DNA from: Ga0077527 sp038144955
GTDB taxonomy: Bacteria; Pseudomonadota; Gammaproteobacteria; Burkholderiales; SG8-41
Assembly (NCBI GenBank): GCA_038144955.1
Contig: JAYQOT010000006.1
Span: 1-55,975 of the forward strand
Direction of reading: 5' to 3'
Length of the DNA: 55,975 bases
In this document: positions 41,111 to 48,665 of the stretch, piece after piece
How positions within the stretch are numbered: the stretch's first letter is position 1
Layout: every line of letters begins with the position of its first letter
The notes under the pieces: generated by a model
What the model was told of the DNA's origin: nothing
Seen by the model: only the letters and a program-made list of their open reading frames with translations
Databases searched by the model: none
Made by a program: the position numbers and the translations under genes

Positions 41111-42421
41111 ATGCCGTCCACCACGATCATCGAGCCACGCTGGGTCATCCCGGTCGAACCGGTCAATACCGTGCTGCTCGATCATGCCGTAGTCATTGAA
41201 GACGAGCGCATTGCCGCCCTGCTGCCGGCTGCCGAGGCGACTTCGCGTTATCCCGGCGCCGCGCATGTGCATCTGCCCGACCACGCCCTGATCCCGGGGC
41301 TGGTCAACCTGCATACCCACGCCGCAATGTCGCTGATGCGCGGGATGGCCGATGACCTGGCGCTGATGGACTGGCTGCAGAACCACATCTGGCCAGCCGA
41401 AGGCCGGCTGGTTTCGCATGAATTCGTCCATGACGGCACGCTGCTTGCCTGCGCCGAGATGCTGCGCGGAGGCATCACCTGCTTCAACGACATGTATTTC
41501 TTCCCCGAAGCTGCTGCCCGCGCCGCCCTGCAGGCCGGCATGCGCGCCGCTATCGGCATCATTACTATCGAATTCCGCTCGGCTTATGCCAGCGATGCCC
41601 AAGATTACCTAACCAAGGGGATGGCGCTGCGCGATTCATTGCGCGACGAACCACTGCTTTCGTTCTGCCTGGCACCCCACGCCCCGTTCACTGTTTCCGA
41701 CGAGACGTTTGCGCAGATCGCCACTTACGCCGGAGAGCTGGACCTGCCGGTGCATATCCATATCCACGAAACCGCCCAGGAAGTCGGTGAAAGCGTTGCC
41801 AAACACGGCGTCCGACCGCTGGCGCGTTTGGAGAAAGCCGGTCTGCCGGGTCCGGGACTGATCGCCGTGCACGGCGTGCATCTCGACGACAGCGAAATCA
41901 CCCTCCTGTCGAAAAACGGCTGTTCGGTGGCGCACTGTCCATCCTCGAACCTCAAGCTGGCCAGCGGCATCGCACCGGTGGCAGCACTGCTGCGCGCCGG
42001 GGTCAACATCGGCCTGGGTACCGATGGTGCGGCCAGCAACAACCGTTTCGACCTCTTCACCGAAATGCGCCTGGCGGCGCTACTCGCCAAGGGCAGCAGC
42101 GGCGATCCGACAGTCATGCCTGCCCACCAGGCCCTGGAATGCGCCACGCTCGGCGGCGCCCGCGCGCTGGGACTGCACTCCCGCATCGGCAGCATCACGC
42201 CGGGGAAACTTGCGGACCTCACCGCGGTCAATCTGACAACGACCGCAACGTCGCCCTGCTACGATCCGGTATCGCACCTGGTCTATGCCGCAGGACGCGA
42301 ACACGTCAGCGACGTCTGGGTCAACGGCAGGCAACTGGTTGCCGGCGGGCGGCTGACCAGCCTCGATGAACCGGCACTGCTCGCCCGTGCCCGCAACTGG
42401 CAGAAAAAGATACGTCCATGA
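41111..42421 (+). CDS. mtaD: TRZ/ATZ-family amidohydrolase, probable SAH/MTA deaminase
   Basis: The 436-residue metal-dependent deaminase matches the 5-methylthioadenosine/S-adenosylhomocysteine deaminase group. Ligand motifs are PGLVNLHTHAAMSLMRG, VHIHIHETAQEV, AVHGVHLDD and GLGTDGAASNN. It overlaps ubiG by four bases (ATGA). UbiG consumes SAM and releases SAH, so a deaminase that removes SAH or MTA beside it makes functional sense; this link is inference. It is a distant paralogue of the 9304-10701 protein in the accessory block. Confidence 0.85.
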   Translation: MPSTTIIEPRWVIPVEPVNTVLLDHAVVIEDERIAALLPAAEATSRYPGAAHVHLPDHALIPGLVNLHTHAAMSLMRGMADDLALMDWLQNHIWPAEGRLVSHEFVHDGTLLACAEMLRGGITCFNDMYFFPEAAARAALQAGMRAAIGIITIEFRSAYASDAQDYLTKGMALRDSLRDEPLLSFCLAPHAPFTVSDETFAQIATYAGELDLPVHIHIHETAQEVGESVAKHGVRPLARLEKAGLPGPGLIAVHGVHLDDSEITLLSKNGCSVAHCPSSNLKLASGIAPVAALLRAGVNIGLGTDGAASNNRFDLFTEMRLAALLAKGSSGDPTVMPAHQALECATLGGARALGLHSRIGSITPGKLADLTAVNLTTTATSPCYDPVSHLVYAAGREHVSDVWVNGRQLVAGGRLTSLDEPALLARARNWQKKIRP

Positions 42422-43122
42422 CCATCAACGTCGATCCGGCTGAACTCGAAAAATTCAGCGCCCTGGCCCACCGCTGGTGGGACCCGGAAAGCGAATTCCG
42501 GCCACTGCATGAAATCAATCCGCTGCGCCTTGAATACATCGACAGCGTCGCCGCAATTCGCGGCAAGAATGTGCTCGACGTCGGCTGCGGCGGCGGTATC
42601 CTCGCCGAGGCCATGGCTGCCCGCGGCGCCAAAGTTACCGGCATCGATCTGGCCGACAAGCCGCTGAAGGTGGCGCAACTTCATCTGCGCATCTCCGGCC
42701 TGGAGGTCAACTACCGCAGCGTCGCGGTGGAAGAACTCGCCAGGGAAGCGCCGCACAGTTTCTCGGTGGTAACCTGCATGGAAATGCTCGAACACGTGCC
42801 GGACCCGGCAGCCGTGGTCCAAGCCTGTGCCGATCTGCTTGAACCCGGTGGCCATGCGTTTTTTGCCACGCTCAACCGCAATCCCAAATCCTATCTCTAC
42901 GCCATCATCGGTGCGGAGTACGTGCTCAACCTGCTGCCGCGCGGCACCCACGACTACGCGCGCTTCATCAAGCCTTCGGAACTGGCCCGCTTCTGCCGTG
43001 ACGCCGGGCTCGAAGTCGAAGGCGTCACCGGCATGACCTACAACCCGTTCAGCAAGACTTACGCGCTGGAAGCCGATGCCAGCGTCAACTACATCCTCTG
43101 CGCCCGCGCGCCTGCCCGCTGA
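42418..43122 (+). CDS. ubiG: Ubiquinone biosynthesis O-methyltransferase
   Basis: The 234-residue SAM methyltransferase makes both O-methylations of ubiquinone. Motifs are FSALAHRWWDPESEFRPLHE at residues 12-31, SAM-binding VLDVGCGGGILAEAMAARGA, and EMLEHVPDPAAVVQAC. The NPKSYLYAIIGAEYVLNLLP stretch is typical of UbiG's membrane-associating insertion. It overlaps mtaD upstream (ATGA) and gph downstream (TGATG), so the three are co-translated. Confidence 0.96.
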   Translation: MTINVDPAELEKFSALAHRWWDPESEFRPLHEINPLRLEYIDSVAAIRGKNVLDVGCGGGILAEAMAARGAKVTGIDLADKPLKVAQLHLRISGLEVNYRSVAVEELAREAPHSFSVVTCMEMLEHVPDPAAVVQACADLLEPGGHAFFATLNRNPKSYLYAIIGAEYVLNLLPRGTHDYARFIKPSELARFCRDAGLEVEGVTGMTYNPFSKTYALEADASVNYILCARAPAR

Positions 43123-43766
43123 TGCGCCGCGCAGTCCTGTTCGATCTCGACGGCACCTTTGCCGACACCGCGCCCGATCTCGGCTACGCCATTAATGCCA
43201 TGCGCGCGGCGCGCGGACTTAATCCGGTGCCGCTGGCCGACACCCGCAAGGTCACATCGCTGGGTGCGCGCGGACTGCTCGGCGTCGGCTTCAACATGGG
43301 ACCGGACCACGCTGATTACCCGGCAATGCGCGAGGAATTCCTGACCATTTACGAAAACAACCTGTGCCGCGACAGCGTGCTGTTTCCGGGCATGTCGCGC
43401 CTGATCGATACCCTGGAGAACAAAGGCATTGTCTGGGGCATCGTCACCAACAAGGCCGAGCGTTTCGCCAAACCGCTGATCGAGCAACTGGGGTATGCCG
43501 CACGCACCGCCTGCATCATCGGCGGCGACACCACGGGACACCTGAAACCCCATCCGGCGCCGCTGCTTGCTGCCTGCGAAATCATCCGCATCGAACCGGC
43601 CTCCTGCCATTACGTTGGCGATGACCGCCGCGACATCGAGGCCGGCCGCGCCGCAGGCATGCGCACCGTCGCCGTCCGCTTTGGCTACCTCAACGGCAGC
43701 AACCCCGACGAATGGGGCGCGGATGCCGTGGTCTCTGCCCCGGAAGAAATAGAAAAACTTATATAA
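43122..43766 (+). CDS. gph: Phosphoglycolate phosphatase, HAD family
   Basis: The 214-residue HAD hydrolase removes phosphate from 2-phosphoglycolate, a by-product of oxidative DNA repair. The nucleophile motif is LFDLDGTFADTAPDLG (residues 6-21), motif II is GIVTNKAERFAK, and motifs III/IV are KPHPAPLLAAC and YVGDDRRDIEAGRAAGM. A ubiG-gph pairing is common in betaproteobacteria. The stop codon lies inside the AT-rich dispersed motif at 43760-43778. The next gene is ssrA. Confidence 0.93.
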   Translation: MRRAVLFDLDGTFADTAPDLGYAINAMRAARGLNPVPLADTRKVTSLGARGLLGVGFNMGPDHADYPAMREEFLTIYENNLCRDSVLFPGMSRLIDTLENKGIVWGIVTNKAERFAKPLIEQLGYAARTACIIGGDTTGHLKPHPAPLLAACEIIRIEPASCHYVGDDRRDIEAGRAAGMRTVAVRFGYLNGSNPDEWGADAVVSAPEEIEKLI

Positions 43767-43778
43767 AACATATACTTA
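43760..43778. repeat. AT-rich dispersed motif, copy B
   Basis: TATATAAAACATATACTTA includes the gph stop codon and lies just before the ssrA promoter. It matches 18 of 19 bases of the copy between pheA and hisC, and both are followed by a short spacer and T5. Confidence 0.6.
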
Positions 43779-43804
43779 ATTCGTTTTTCCCGGTATGAGA
43801 TAAT
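43776..43804 (+). promoter_or_regulatory. Likely ssrA promoter
   Basis: GATAAT (43799-43804) is a good -10; TTAATT 17 bases upstream is a weak -35 match. Transcription would begin near 43811, giving a 5' extension of about 49 bases that RNase P should remove from pre-tmRNA. Confidence 0.5.
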
Positions 43805-43859
43805 CCCCCTCGCCGCCAGCCCTTGAACTCGGGCCCGGCGACGCAATCTGAAGAAACAT

Positions 43860-44224
43860 GGGGGCGACCTGGTTTCGACGTGGGTCACAAAGCAGCACAG
43901 GGCATGCCAAGGTCCAGTCACCTTGTAAATCCGCTGGAAACTTTATACACGCCAACGACGAGCGTTACGCTCTAGCCGCCTAATACCGGCTAGACGCTGC
44001 ACTGATCTGCTGATGGGTCAGGCCGGGAAACCGGTGCAGCGTCATTTACATCAGCCTCTCCGCAGGGTTTGGTCGCTTAATCCTGCGGATCCGTCGAAGC
44101 GACTGGCCAGACACCAGCCTGCCGGTTGGCGGGTGCGAGGCGAGACCCAAACAACCAGGCTAAGCATGTAGTCCTGACTGTGGAGGGCTTGCGGACGCGG
44201 GTTCGATTCCCGCCGCCTCCACCA
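43860..44224 (+). ncRNA. ssrA: Transfer-messenger RNA (tmRNA)
   Basis: The 365-base RNA rescues stalled ribosomes with SmpB. Its tRNA-like ends pair GGGGGCG with CGCCTCC (one G-U), the T arm is GGGTTCGATTCCC, and CCA is encoded (44222-44224). The tag frame at 43951-43983 codes ANDERYALAA followed by TAA. Pseudoknot segments with the expected GC-rich pairing lie between the tag and the 3' domain. It is the usual one-piece form, not the permuted two-piece type. Confidence 0.97.
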
Positions 44225-44230
44225 TCATGC

Positions 44231-44255
44231 AAAGGGCGCTACGGCGCCCTTTTTC
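44231..44255 (+). terminator. Rho-independent terminator of ssrA
   Basis: AAAGGGCGC pairs with GCGCCCTTT around a short TACG loop and is followed by T5. It starts seven bases after the tmRNA CCA end. Confidence 0.9.
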
Positions 44256-44278
44256 ATACCACAACTGCGGCACACCCA

Positions 44279-44287
44279 TGATCTAAT
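44279..44287 (+). promoter_or_regulatory. Extended -10 element just upstream of rlmJ
   Basis: TGATCTAAT fits TGn plus TCTAAT. Seven bases separate it from ATG 44295, so the rlmJ mRNA is predicted to be leaderless. No Shine-Dalgarno sequence is present. Confidence 0.45.
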
Positions 44288-44294
44288 CCACGTC

Positions 44295-45137
44295 ATGCTC
44301 TCCTACCGCCACCAGTTCCACGCCGGCAATATCGCCGATGTCTTCAAGCACGCGCTGCTGACGCGGCTGCTGCTGGCACTCAACCGCAAGGACAAGCCCT
44401 ACTGCGTGGTCGAGACCCACGCCGGCGTCGGACTCTACGACCTGCAGCATCCGTGGGCGCAGAAAACCGAAGAATGGCGCAAGGGCATCAGCAAAGTGTT
44501 CGGTCGTGCCGATGCGCCCGAATCGCTGCGCCCCTACCTTGATGCCGTGCACGCCGAGAATTCCGATGGCCATCTGCGTAACTACCCGGGATCGCCGCGC
44601 ATCGCACGCCGGCTGATGCGCGACGCCGACCGCCTGGTGTTGTATGAATTGAACTCTGAAGACTGCGAAACCCTGCTCGGTCATTTCCGCAACGCGCGCC
44701 ACACGTCGATTCATCAACAGGACGGTTACACCGCGATCAAGGCAACGCTGCCGCCGAAGGAGCGCCGCGGCCTGCTGTTCATCGACGCGTCCTTCGACCA
44801 AGGCGAGGATTTCGCGCGGGTCGCCAGGGCCGTAAAGGAAGCGCATGCGCGATTCGCCACCGGCATGATCGCGGTGTGGTATCCGTTAATGGGTACATCC
44901 TCGATCGAAGCTTTTGAACGCAGCCTTGCCAGTGGCGGATTGTCGAAGACGCTGCAACTGGAACTGTACACCGAGCCCCGTGATTACAGCGATCACATTC
45001 CCGGCAGCGGCCTCATTGTCGTAAACCCGCCCTACGGGCTGGACCAGGAAGCGCCGCCCCTGCTCGACTGGCTGTGGCGTGTGCTGTCGCCGGACGGCAA
45101 AGGCGGCACGCGCTGCGAATGGCTGATTCCGGAATGA
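44295..45137 (+). CDS. rlmJ: 23S rRNA (adenine(2030)-N6)-methyltransferase
   Basis: The 280-residue SAM-dependent enzyme makes m6A2030 in 23S rRNA. It starts with MLSYRHQFHAGNIADVFKHA, the hallmark of the family. The catalytic NPPY-type motif is IVVNPPYGLDQ near residue 240. RRGLLFIDASFDQGEDF is the other conserved region. No ribosome binding site is present and the promoter sits directly before the ATG. It is a single-gene unit between two terminators. Confidence 0.95.
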   Translation: MLSYRHQFHAGNIADVFKHALLTRLLLALNRKDKPYCVVETHAGVGLYDLQHPWAQKTEEWRKGISKVFGRADAPESLRPYLDAVHAENSDGHLRNYPGSPRIARRLMRDADRLVLYELNSEDCETLLGHFRNARHTSIHQQDGYTAIKATLPPKERRGLLFIDASFDQGEDFARVARAVKEAHARFATGMIAVWYPLMGTSSIEAFERSLASGGLSKTLQLELYTEPRDYSDHIPGSGLIVVNPPYGLDQEAPPLLDWLWRVLSPDGKGGTRCEWLIPE

Positions 45138-45164
45138 AAAACGCCGGCGCTAGGCCGGCGTTTT
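45137..45164. terminator. Bidirectional terminator between rlmJ and efp
   Basis: AACGCCGGC pairs with GCCGGCGTT around GCTAG, with A and T runs on either side. It serves both converging genes. Confidence 0.85.
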
Positions 45165-45186
45165 AAGCTTCGCGCTGTAGATTCAA

Positions 45187-45747
45187 TCAGCCCTTGGTGC
45201 GGCTGCGATATTCGCCGGTGCGGGTGTCGATCTCGATCTTGTCGCCGGTCGAACAGAACAGCGGCACCTGGATTTCGTAGCCAGTGGCCAGCTTGGCCGG
45301 CTTCAGCACCTTGCCCGAGGTATCACCACGCACCGCGGGTTCGGTATAGATGATCTCGCGCACCAGGGTCTGCGGGATTTCCACAGAGATCGGGCGGCCT
45401 TCATAAAGCGTGACTTCGCAGGGCATGCCGTCCTCGAGGTAGTTCAGCGCGTCGCCCATGTTCTCCTTGTCCACCTCGAACTGGTTGAACTCGGCGTCCA
45501 TGAACACATAGGACGGCTCGGCGAAATACGAATAGGTGACTTCCTTGCGCTCGAGCTGCACGACGTCGAATTTCTCGTCGGCGCGATATACGGTTTCCGT
45601 ACCGCCGTTCGACAGCAGGTTGCGGAGCTTCATTTTCACGACCGAGGCATTGCGGCCCGATTTGCTGAACTCGGCCTTCTGCACCACCATGGGGTTCTTG
45701 CCTACCATGATGACGTTGCCTGCGCGGATTTCCTGTGCGATCTTCAT
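45187..45747 (-). CDS. efp: Elongation factor P, arginine-32 type
   Basis: The 186-residue factor rescues ribosomes stalled at polyproline. The loop that enters the peptidyl-transferase centre reads FSKSGRNASVV, with Arg32 where E. coli has Lys34. This is the subtype activated by rhamnosylation of that arginine by EarP, and the earP gene lies just upstream on the same strand. The rest is standard: YSYFAEPSYVFMDAEFNQFE and the ending GDKIEIDTRTGEYRSR. AAGGA stands ten bases before ATG 45745-45747. Confidence 0.97.
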   Translation of the reverse strand: MKIAQEIRAGNVIMVGKNPMVVQKAEFSKSGRNASVVKMKLRNLLSNGGTETVYRADEKFDVVQLERKEVTYSYFAEPSYVFMDAEFNQFEVDKENMGDALNYLEDGMPCEVTLYEGRPISVEIPQTLVREIIYTEPAVRGDTSGKVLKPAKLATGYEIQVPLFCSTGDKIEIDTRTGEYRSRTKG

Positions 45748-45783
45748 GACCCTACGTCCTTGATTACCCGGTAAAAAAGGGCG

Positions 45784-46932
45784 CTATTCTACCCTGCCCC
45801 GGGCAAATCGGACCAGTTGCGTGGCGAGATCGGGTATTTCGGCCTGCCGGGAGGCCCAATTCCGGGCCTGTAGCCCCAGTTCCGGCAGTTTCTCCCGCAA
45901 CGCCCCCCAGACCCCGGGAACATCCCCCCGGTCATTCCAGGTTTTCCAGAACCCGGCCAGGGCAGCAGCCGGAACCGGCGCCAGACCTGCGCAATAGCGC
46001 TGGAGAAAAGCCTGCATTTTGAGGTGGTGGGCGTCGCCTTCCTGGATATAAGGCTGCCACACCATGGGCTTCGCCGCCCACTGGGCGCGGACGAAGGAAT
46101 CCTCCCCGCGCACCAGGTTGAGGTCGCACGACCACAGCAGTTCGTCATAACCCGACTGCGGCAGGAACGGCAGCGCCCGTACCTCCAGCGCGCCGCGGGA
46201 GCGGATTTTTTTATTTCGCATTGCCGGGCCGAAATAGCGGTCCACAACAGGTCCGGGCGCCCCCTCGGGCACGGCAACGACCGTCGGTGCATCTCCTTCC
46301 GCCAGCGTTGCCAGCAACTCCGCAACGGGAGCATCGGCATAACAGAACAGCGACAGCGTCAGCGCATCCGGCCGGTCGAAACCGAGCGCCTTCCAGAATT
46401 CGCGTTTCCGTTCATCACCGAAGGCATCGCGGCGCGACAGCAGATCCTGTTCACGCAGCAGTCCACCCGTCCCTGCCGTGAAACCGGGAAAAAAGAAAAA
46501 CCGCGGCAATGAAAAGCGCGGGTGCGGTGAAGACAGCGCGTGATGAGTGTCGACCCAGTCCTCAGCGCTGAGATATTCGAGCACGACCCACAGCGGTGGC
46601 CCGGACTGCGCAGCCATGGCGGTGACGTAATCATCAGGCAAACCACAGCCGAAGGCCTCGATAACGACCGCGACACCCTGCACTTCCGTCTCTGCACCTT
46701 CATTCCAGCGCCGCACGGTGATACCCGCGGTCTGCTGTTCTGCCAATGCCGGATCCAGTGCGGGATGCAAAGCGCGCAGGGCATCGGGCTTGTCGATCCA
46801 CAGTCGCACCCGCAAGCCGTGTTCGGCGTGGAGCATGCGCGCGAGCCGCCAGCACACGCCGGCATCGCCGTAGTTATCCACGACCTTGCAGAAAATGTCC
46901 CAGCTTCCGGAAATTTGATTTGCAGTCACCAT
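45784..46932 (-). CDS. earP: EF-P arginine rhamnosyltransferase EarP
   Basis: The 382-residue glycosyltransferase (GT-B fold) attaches rhamnose from TDP-rhamnose to Arg32 of EF-P. Family signatures are the N-terminal WDIFCKVVDNYGDAGVCWRL (residues 11-30, including the aspartates needed for catalysis), LEYLSAEDWVD, RFFFFPGFTAGTGGLLRE and the donor-binding RGEDSFVRAQWAAKPMVWQP. It is upstream of efp by 36 bases on the same strand, the classic enzyme-substrate pair of betaproteobacteria and pseudomonads. Confidence 0.96.
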   Translation of the reverse strand: MVTANQISGSWDIFCKVVDNYGDAGVCWRLARMLHAEHGLRVRLWIDKPDALRALHPALDPALAEQQTAGITVRRWNEGAETEVQGVAVVIEAFGCGLPDDYVTAMAAQSGPPLWVVLEYLSAEDWVDTHHALSSPHPRFSLPRFFFFPGFTAGTGGLLREQDLLSRRDAFGDERKREFWKALGFDRPDALTLSLFCYADAPVAELLATLAEGDAPTVVAVPEGAPGPVVDRYFGPAMRNKKIRSRGALEVRALPFLPQSGYDELLWSCDLNLVRGEDSFVRAQWAAKPMVWQPYIQEGDAHHLKMQAFLQRYCAGLAPVPAAALAGFWKTWNDRGDVPGVWGALREKLPELGLQARNWASRQAEIPDLATQLVRFARGRVE

Positions 46933-47012
46933 CAGCGCTCAGATTATGCAACCCGCAATCGCGCCGCGGAAGATCAAGCGTAAAACACTGCAGAAACCGG
47001 AAATCTCAGAAC

Positions 47013-47045
47013 GAAAAAAAACCGGGCACAGGCCCGGTTTTTTTT
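47013..47045. terminator. Terminator after the cold-shock gene
   Basis: ACCGGGC pairs with GCCCGGT, flanked by A8 and T8 runs. It ends the cold-shock transcript before earP and could act in both directions. Confidence 0.9.
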
Positions 47046-47062
47046 CATATCAGCGATCCAGA

Positions 47063-47269
47063 TCAGACTGCCTGGATGTTGCTGGCTTGTTGCTTGCCCT
47101 TGTTGCCGGCGGTCACTTCGAAAGAGACCTTCTGGCCTTCCTTCAGAGTTTTGAAGCCATTCATGTTGATGCCCGAGAAATGGGCGAACAGGTCTTCGCC
47201 ACCGCCATCGGGGGTGATGAAGCCATAACCTTTAGCGTCGTTGAACCACTTAACAGTACCAGTTGCCAT
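47063..47269 (-). CDS. Cold-shock protein, CspA family
   Basis: The 68-residue single-stranded nucleic-acid-binding protein has RNP1 KGYGFITP (residues 13-20) and RNP2 DLFAHFS (26-32), with the starting MATGTVKWFNDA typical of the family. It should act as an RNA chaperone that melts mRNA structure in the cold or in growth transitions. AAAAGGAAACGCAAG precedes the ATG. Its promoter lies about 140 bases upstream, leaving a long leader, as in cold-induced csp genes. Which paralogue (CspA, C, D or E) cannot be assigned. Confidence 0.95.
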   Translation of the reverse strand: MATGTVKWFNDAKGYGFITPDGGGEDLFAHFSGINMNGFKTLKEGQKVSFEVTAGNKGKQQASNIQAV

Positions 47270-47440
47270 CTTGCGTTTCCTTTTGAGTATAAATAATTCC
47301 GGAATTCACCGGACCATCGTATTTAAATCTCACAGCCCCAAAAGCACGCACCGACAACAACTAGCACGGAACAGCTGCCTTTCAAGTACTTGAAACCAAA
47401 CACGCGCCGTCGTTATACGGAATGGCCGTAACAGCGTCAA
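47270..47440 (-). promoter_or_regulatory. Promoter and long 5' leader of the cold-shock gene
   Basis: TTGACG (47435-47440) and TATAAC (47412-47417) are 17 bases apart on the minus strand, the best sigma-70 match in this window. The start near 47405 leaves a leader of about 135 bases. The leader begins with the perfect palindrome TTTCAAGTACTTGAAA (47381-47396) and has TCCGG/CCGGA (47301-47316) close to the ribosome binding site. Confidence 0.7.
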
Positions 47441-47487
47441 GCACATTATGGACCCCGGCGGCGGTGTTAAAAAATTTTTCTATTAAA

Positions 47488-48582
47488 TCATTTAGTTACG
47501 TATTTACGCGAAAACTGGCGGGCGGCCTCGGCATCGACTTTTTCAAGCCGCCCCGCCACCTCACGCACCTTCGCCCGCTGGTTCTGGTGATGGTAAGTCA
47601 CCCCCAGTTGCACCAGGGCCTGCACATCGTTGGCACGCAGGCGCAGCGCCTCCTGCGTCGCTTCCAGCGCGCGATCGTACTGGTTGAGTGCCAGATGGGT
47701 CGAACCCGCCCCCAGCCAGGCTTCAAAACTGTCACCGTCGTATTTCAGCGCCTGGTTGTATGCGGTGATCGCACGCCGCGGACGGTTGATCAGCCGGTAG
47801 GCCTCGCCGAGCGCGATCCAGCCCGGCACCGAAGCCGGCGCCGCGCGCACCCATTGCTGGGTCGCAGACAGCAAGCCGGTCCAGTTTTTCGCGTTCTTCA
47901 GCGCCGCCACCCGCGTCTGCCAGCGTTCGTTGATGTCGTCACGTTTGGCCAGATTGGAAAGGACTGGCTGGGCGCCGCCGCCGCGCGCGGCGAGTTCGGT
48001 GATCCATGCGGACGGAATCGCAAAATTCAGGTTTTGGCCTTCCGGAATGATGAACGTCGTCACCCCCACCAGGCGGCCTTCGGTATCGAACAATCCGCCA
48101 CCGCTCGAGCCTGAAGAGATCGGCGCCGAAGTCTGCACATAATGCCCGTTCTCGATTTCGCGGATGCTGGAGACTAGCCCCTCGCTGATGGTGAGTTCCA
48201 GCCCTTCGGGTGCACCCACCGCATAGACGCGCTGGCCGACCCGCAGTTTCTCGGTGTACAGCGTCACCCGCGGGGCCTTGAGTCCGCTGACCTGCAGTTC
48301 ACACAGGTCGCGGTCCTGGTTCGCGTTGCGAAGCGTGGCGCCGTATGACTCGCGACCGCTGTGCACCTGCAGTTTCACGCCGTCTTCGAGCGCGTGGCAG
48401 TTGGTGACCACGGTCTCAGTTGCCGTCACCACTCCGCTGCCGAAATTGGTGACATTGCCTTCGCGATCGTAGGCCTGGATGGTAACGATGCTGCGGGATA
48501 CTTCCTGGAAAATCTGTTCCGGGGTTTTAGACCACACCAGCATCGGCATCGCCGCGAGCAGCGCAACATATAATTGCTTCAA
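47488..48582 (-). CDS. Periplasmic trypsin-like serine protease with C-terminal TPR-like repeats
   Basis: The 364-residue protein starts with a signal-like hydrophobic segment (residues 3-17). The protease domain has the triad His in VVTNCHALEDG, Asp in QDRDLCELQV and Ser in SSGSSGGGLFDTEGRL, as in DegP/S1C and related trypsin folds. PDZ domains are absent; instead residues 220-350 form TPR-like helices (NRPRRAITAYNQALKYDGDS, LALNQYDRALEATQEALRLR). TTG 48580-48582 is the start, with AGGAGA upstream. It may be a quality-control or signalling protease. Substrates are unknown. Confidence 0.85.
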   Translation of the reverse strand: MKQLYVALLAAMPMLVWSKTPEQIFQEVSRSIVTIQAYDREGNVTNFGSGVVTATETVVTNCHALEDGVKLQVHSGRESYGATLRNANQDRDLCELQVSGLKAPRVTLYTEKLRVGQRVYAVGAPEGLELTISEGLVSSIREIENGHYVQTSAPISSGSSGGGLFDTEGRLVGVTTFIIPEGQNLNFAIPSAWITELAARGGGAQPVLSNLAKRDDINERWQTRVAALKNAKNWTGLLSATQQWVRAAPASVPGWIALGEAYRLINRPRRAITAYNQALKYDGDSFEAWLGAGSTHLALNQYDRALEATQEALRLRANDVQALVQLGVTYHHQNQRAKVREVAGRLEKVDAEAARQFSRKYVTK

Positions 48583-48665
48583 ACTATTCTCCTGAAATCG
48601 GGGTCGTCAATCGCAGGATTAACGATTGAGCCTGCATCCTGTAGACATTCCAAGTGCCGTCGGGT

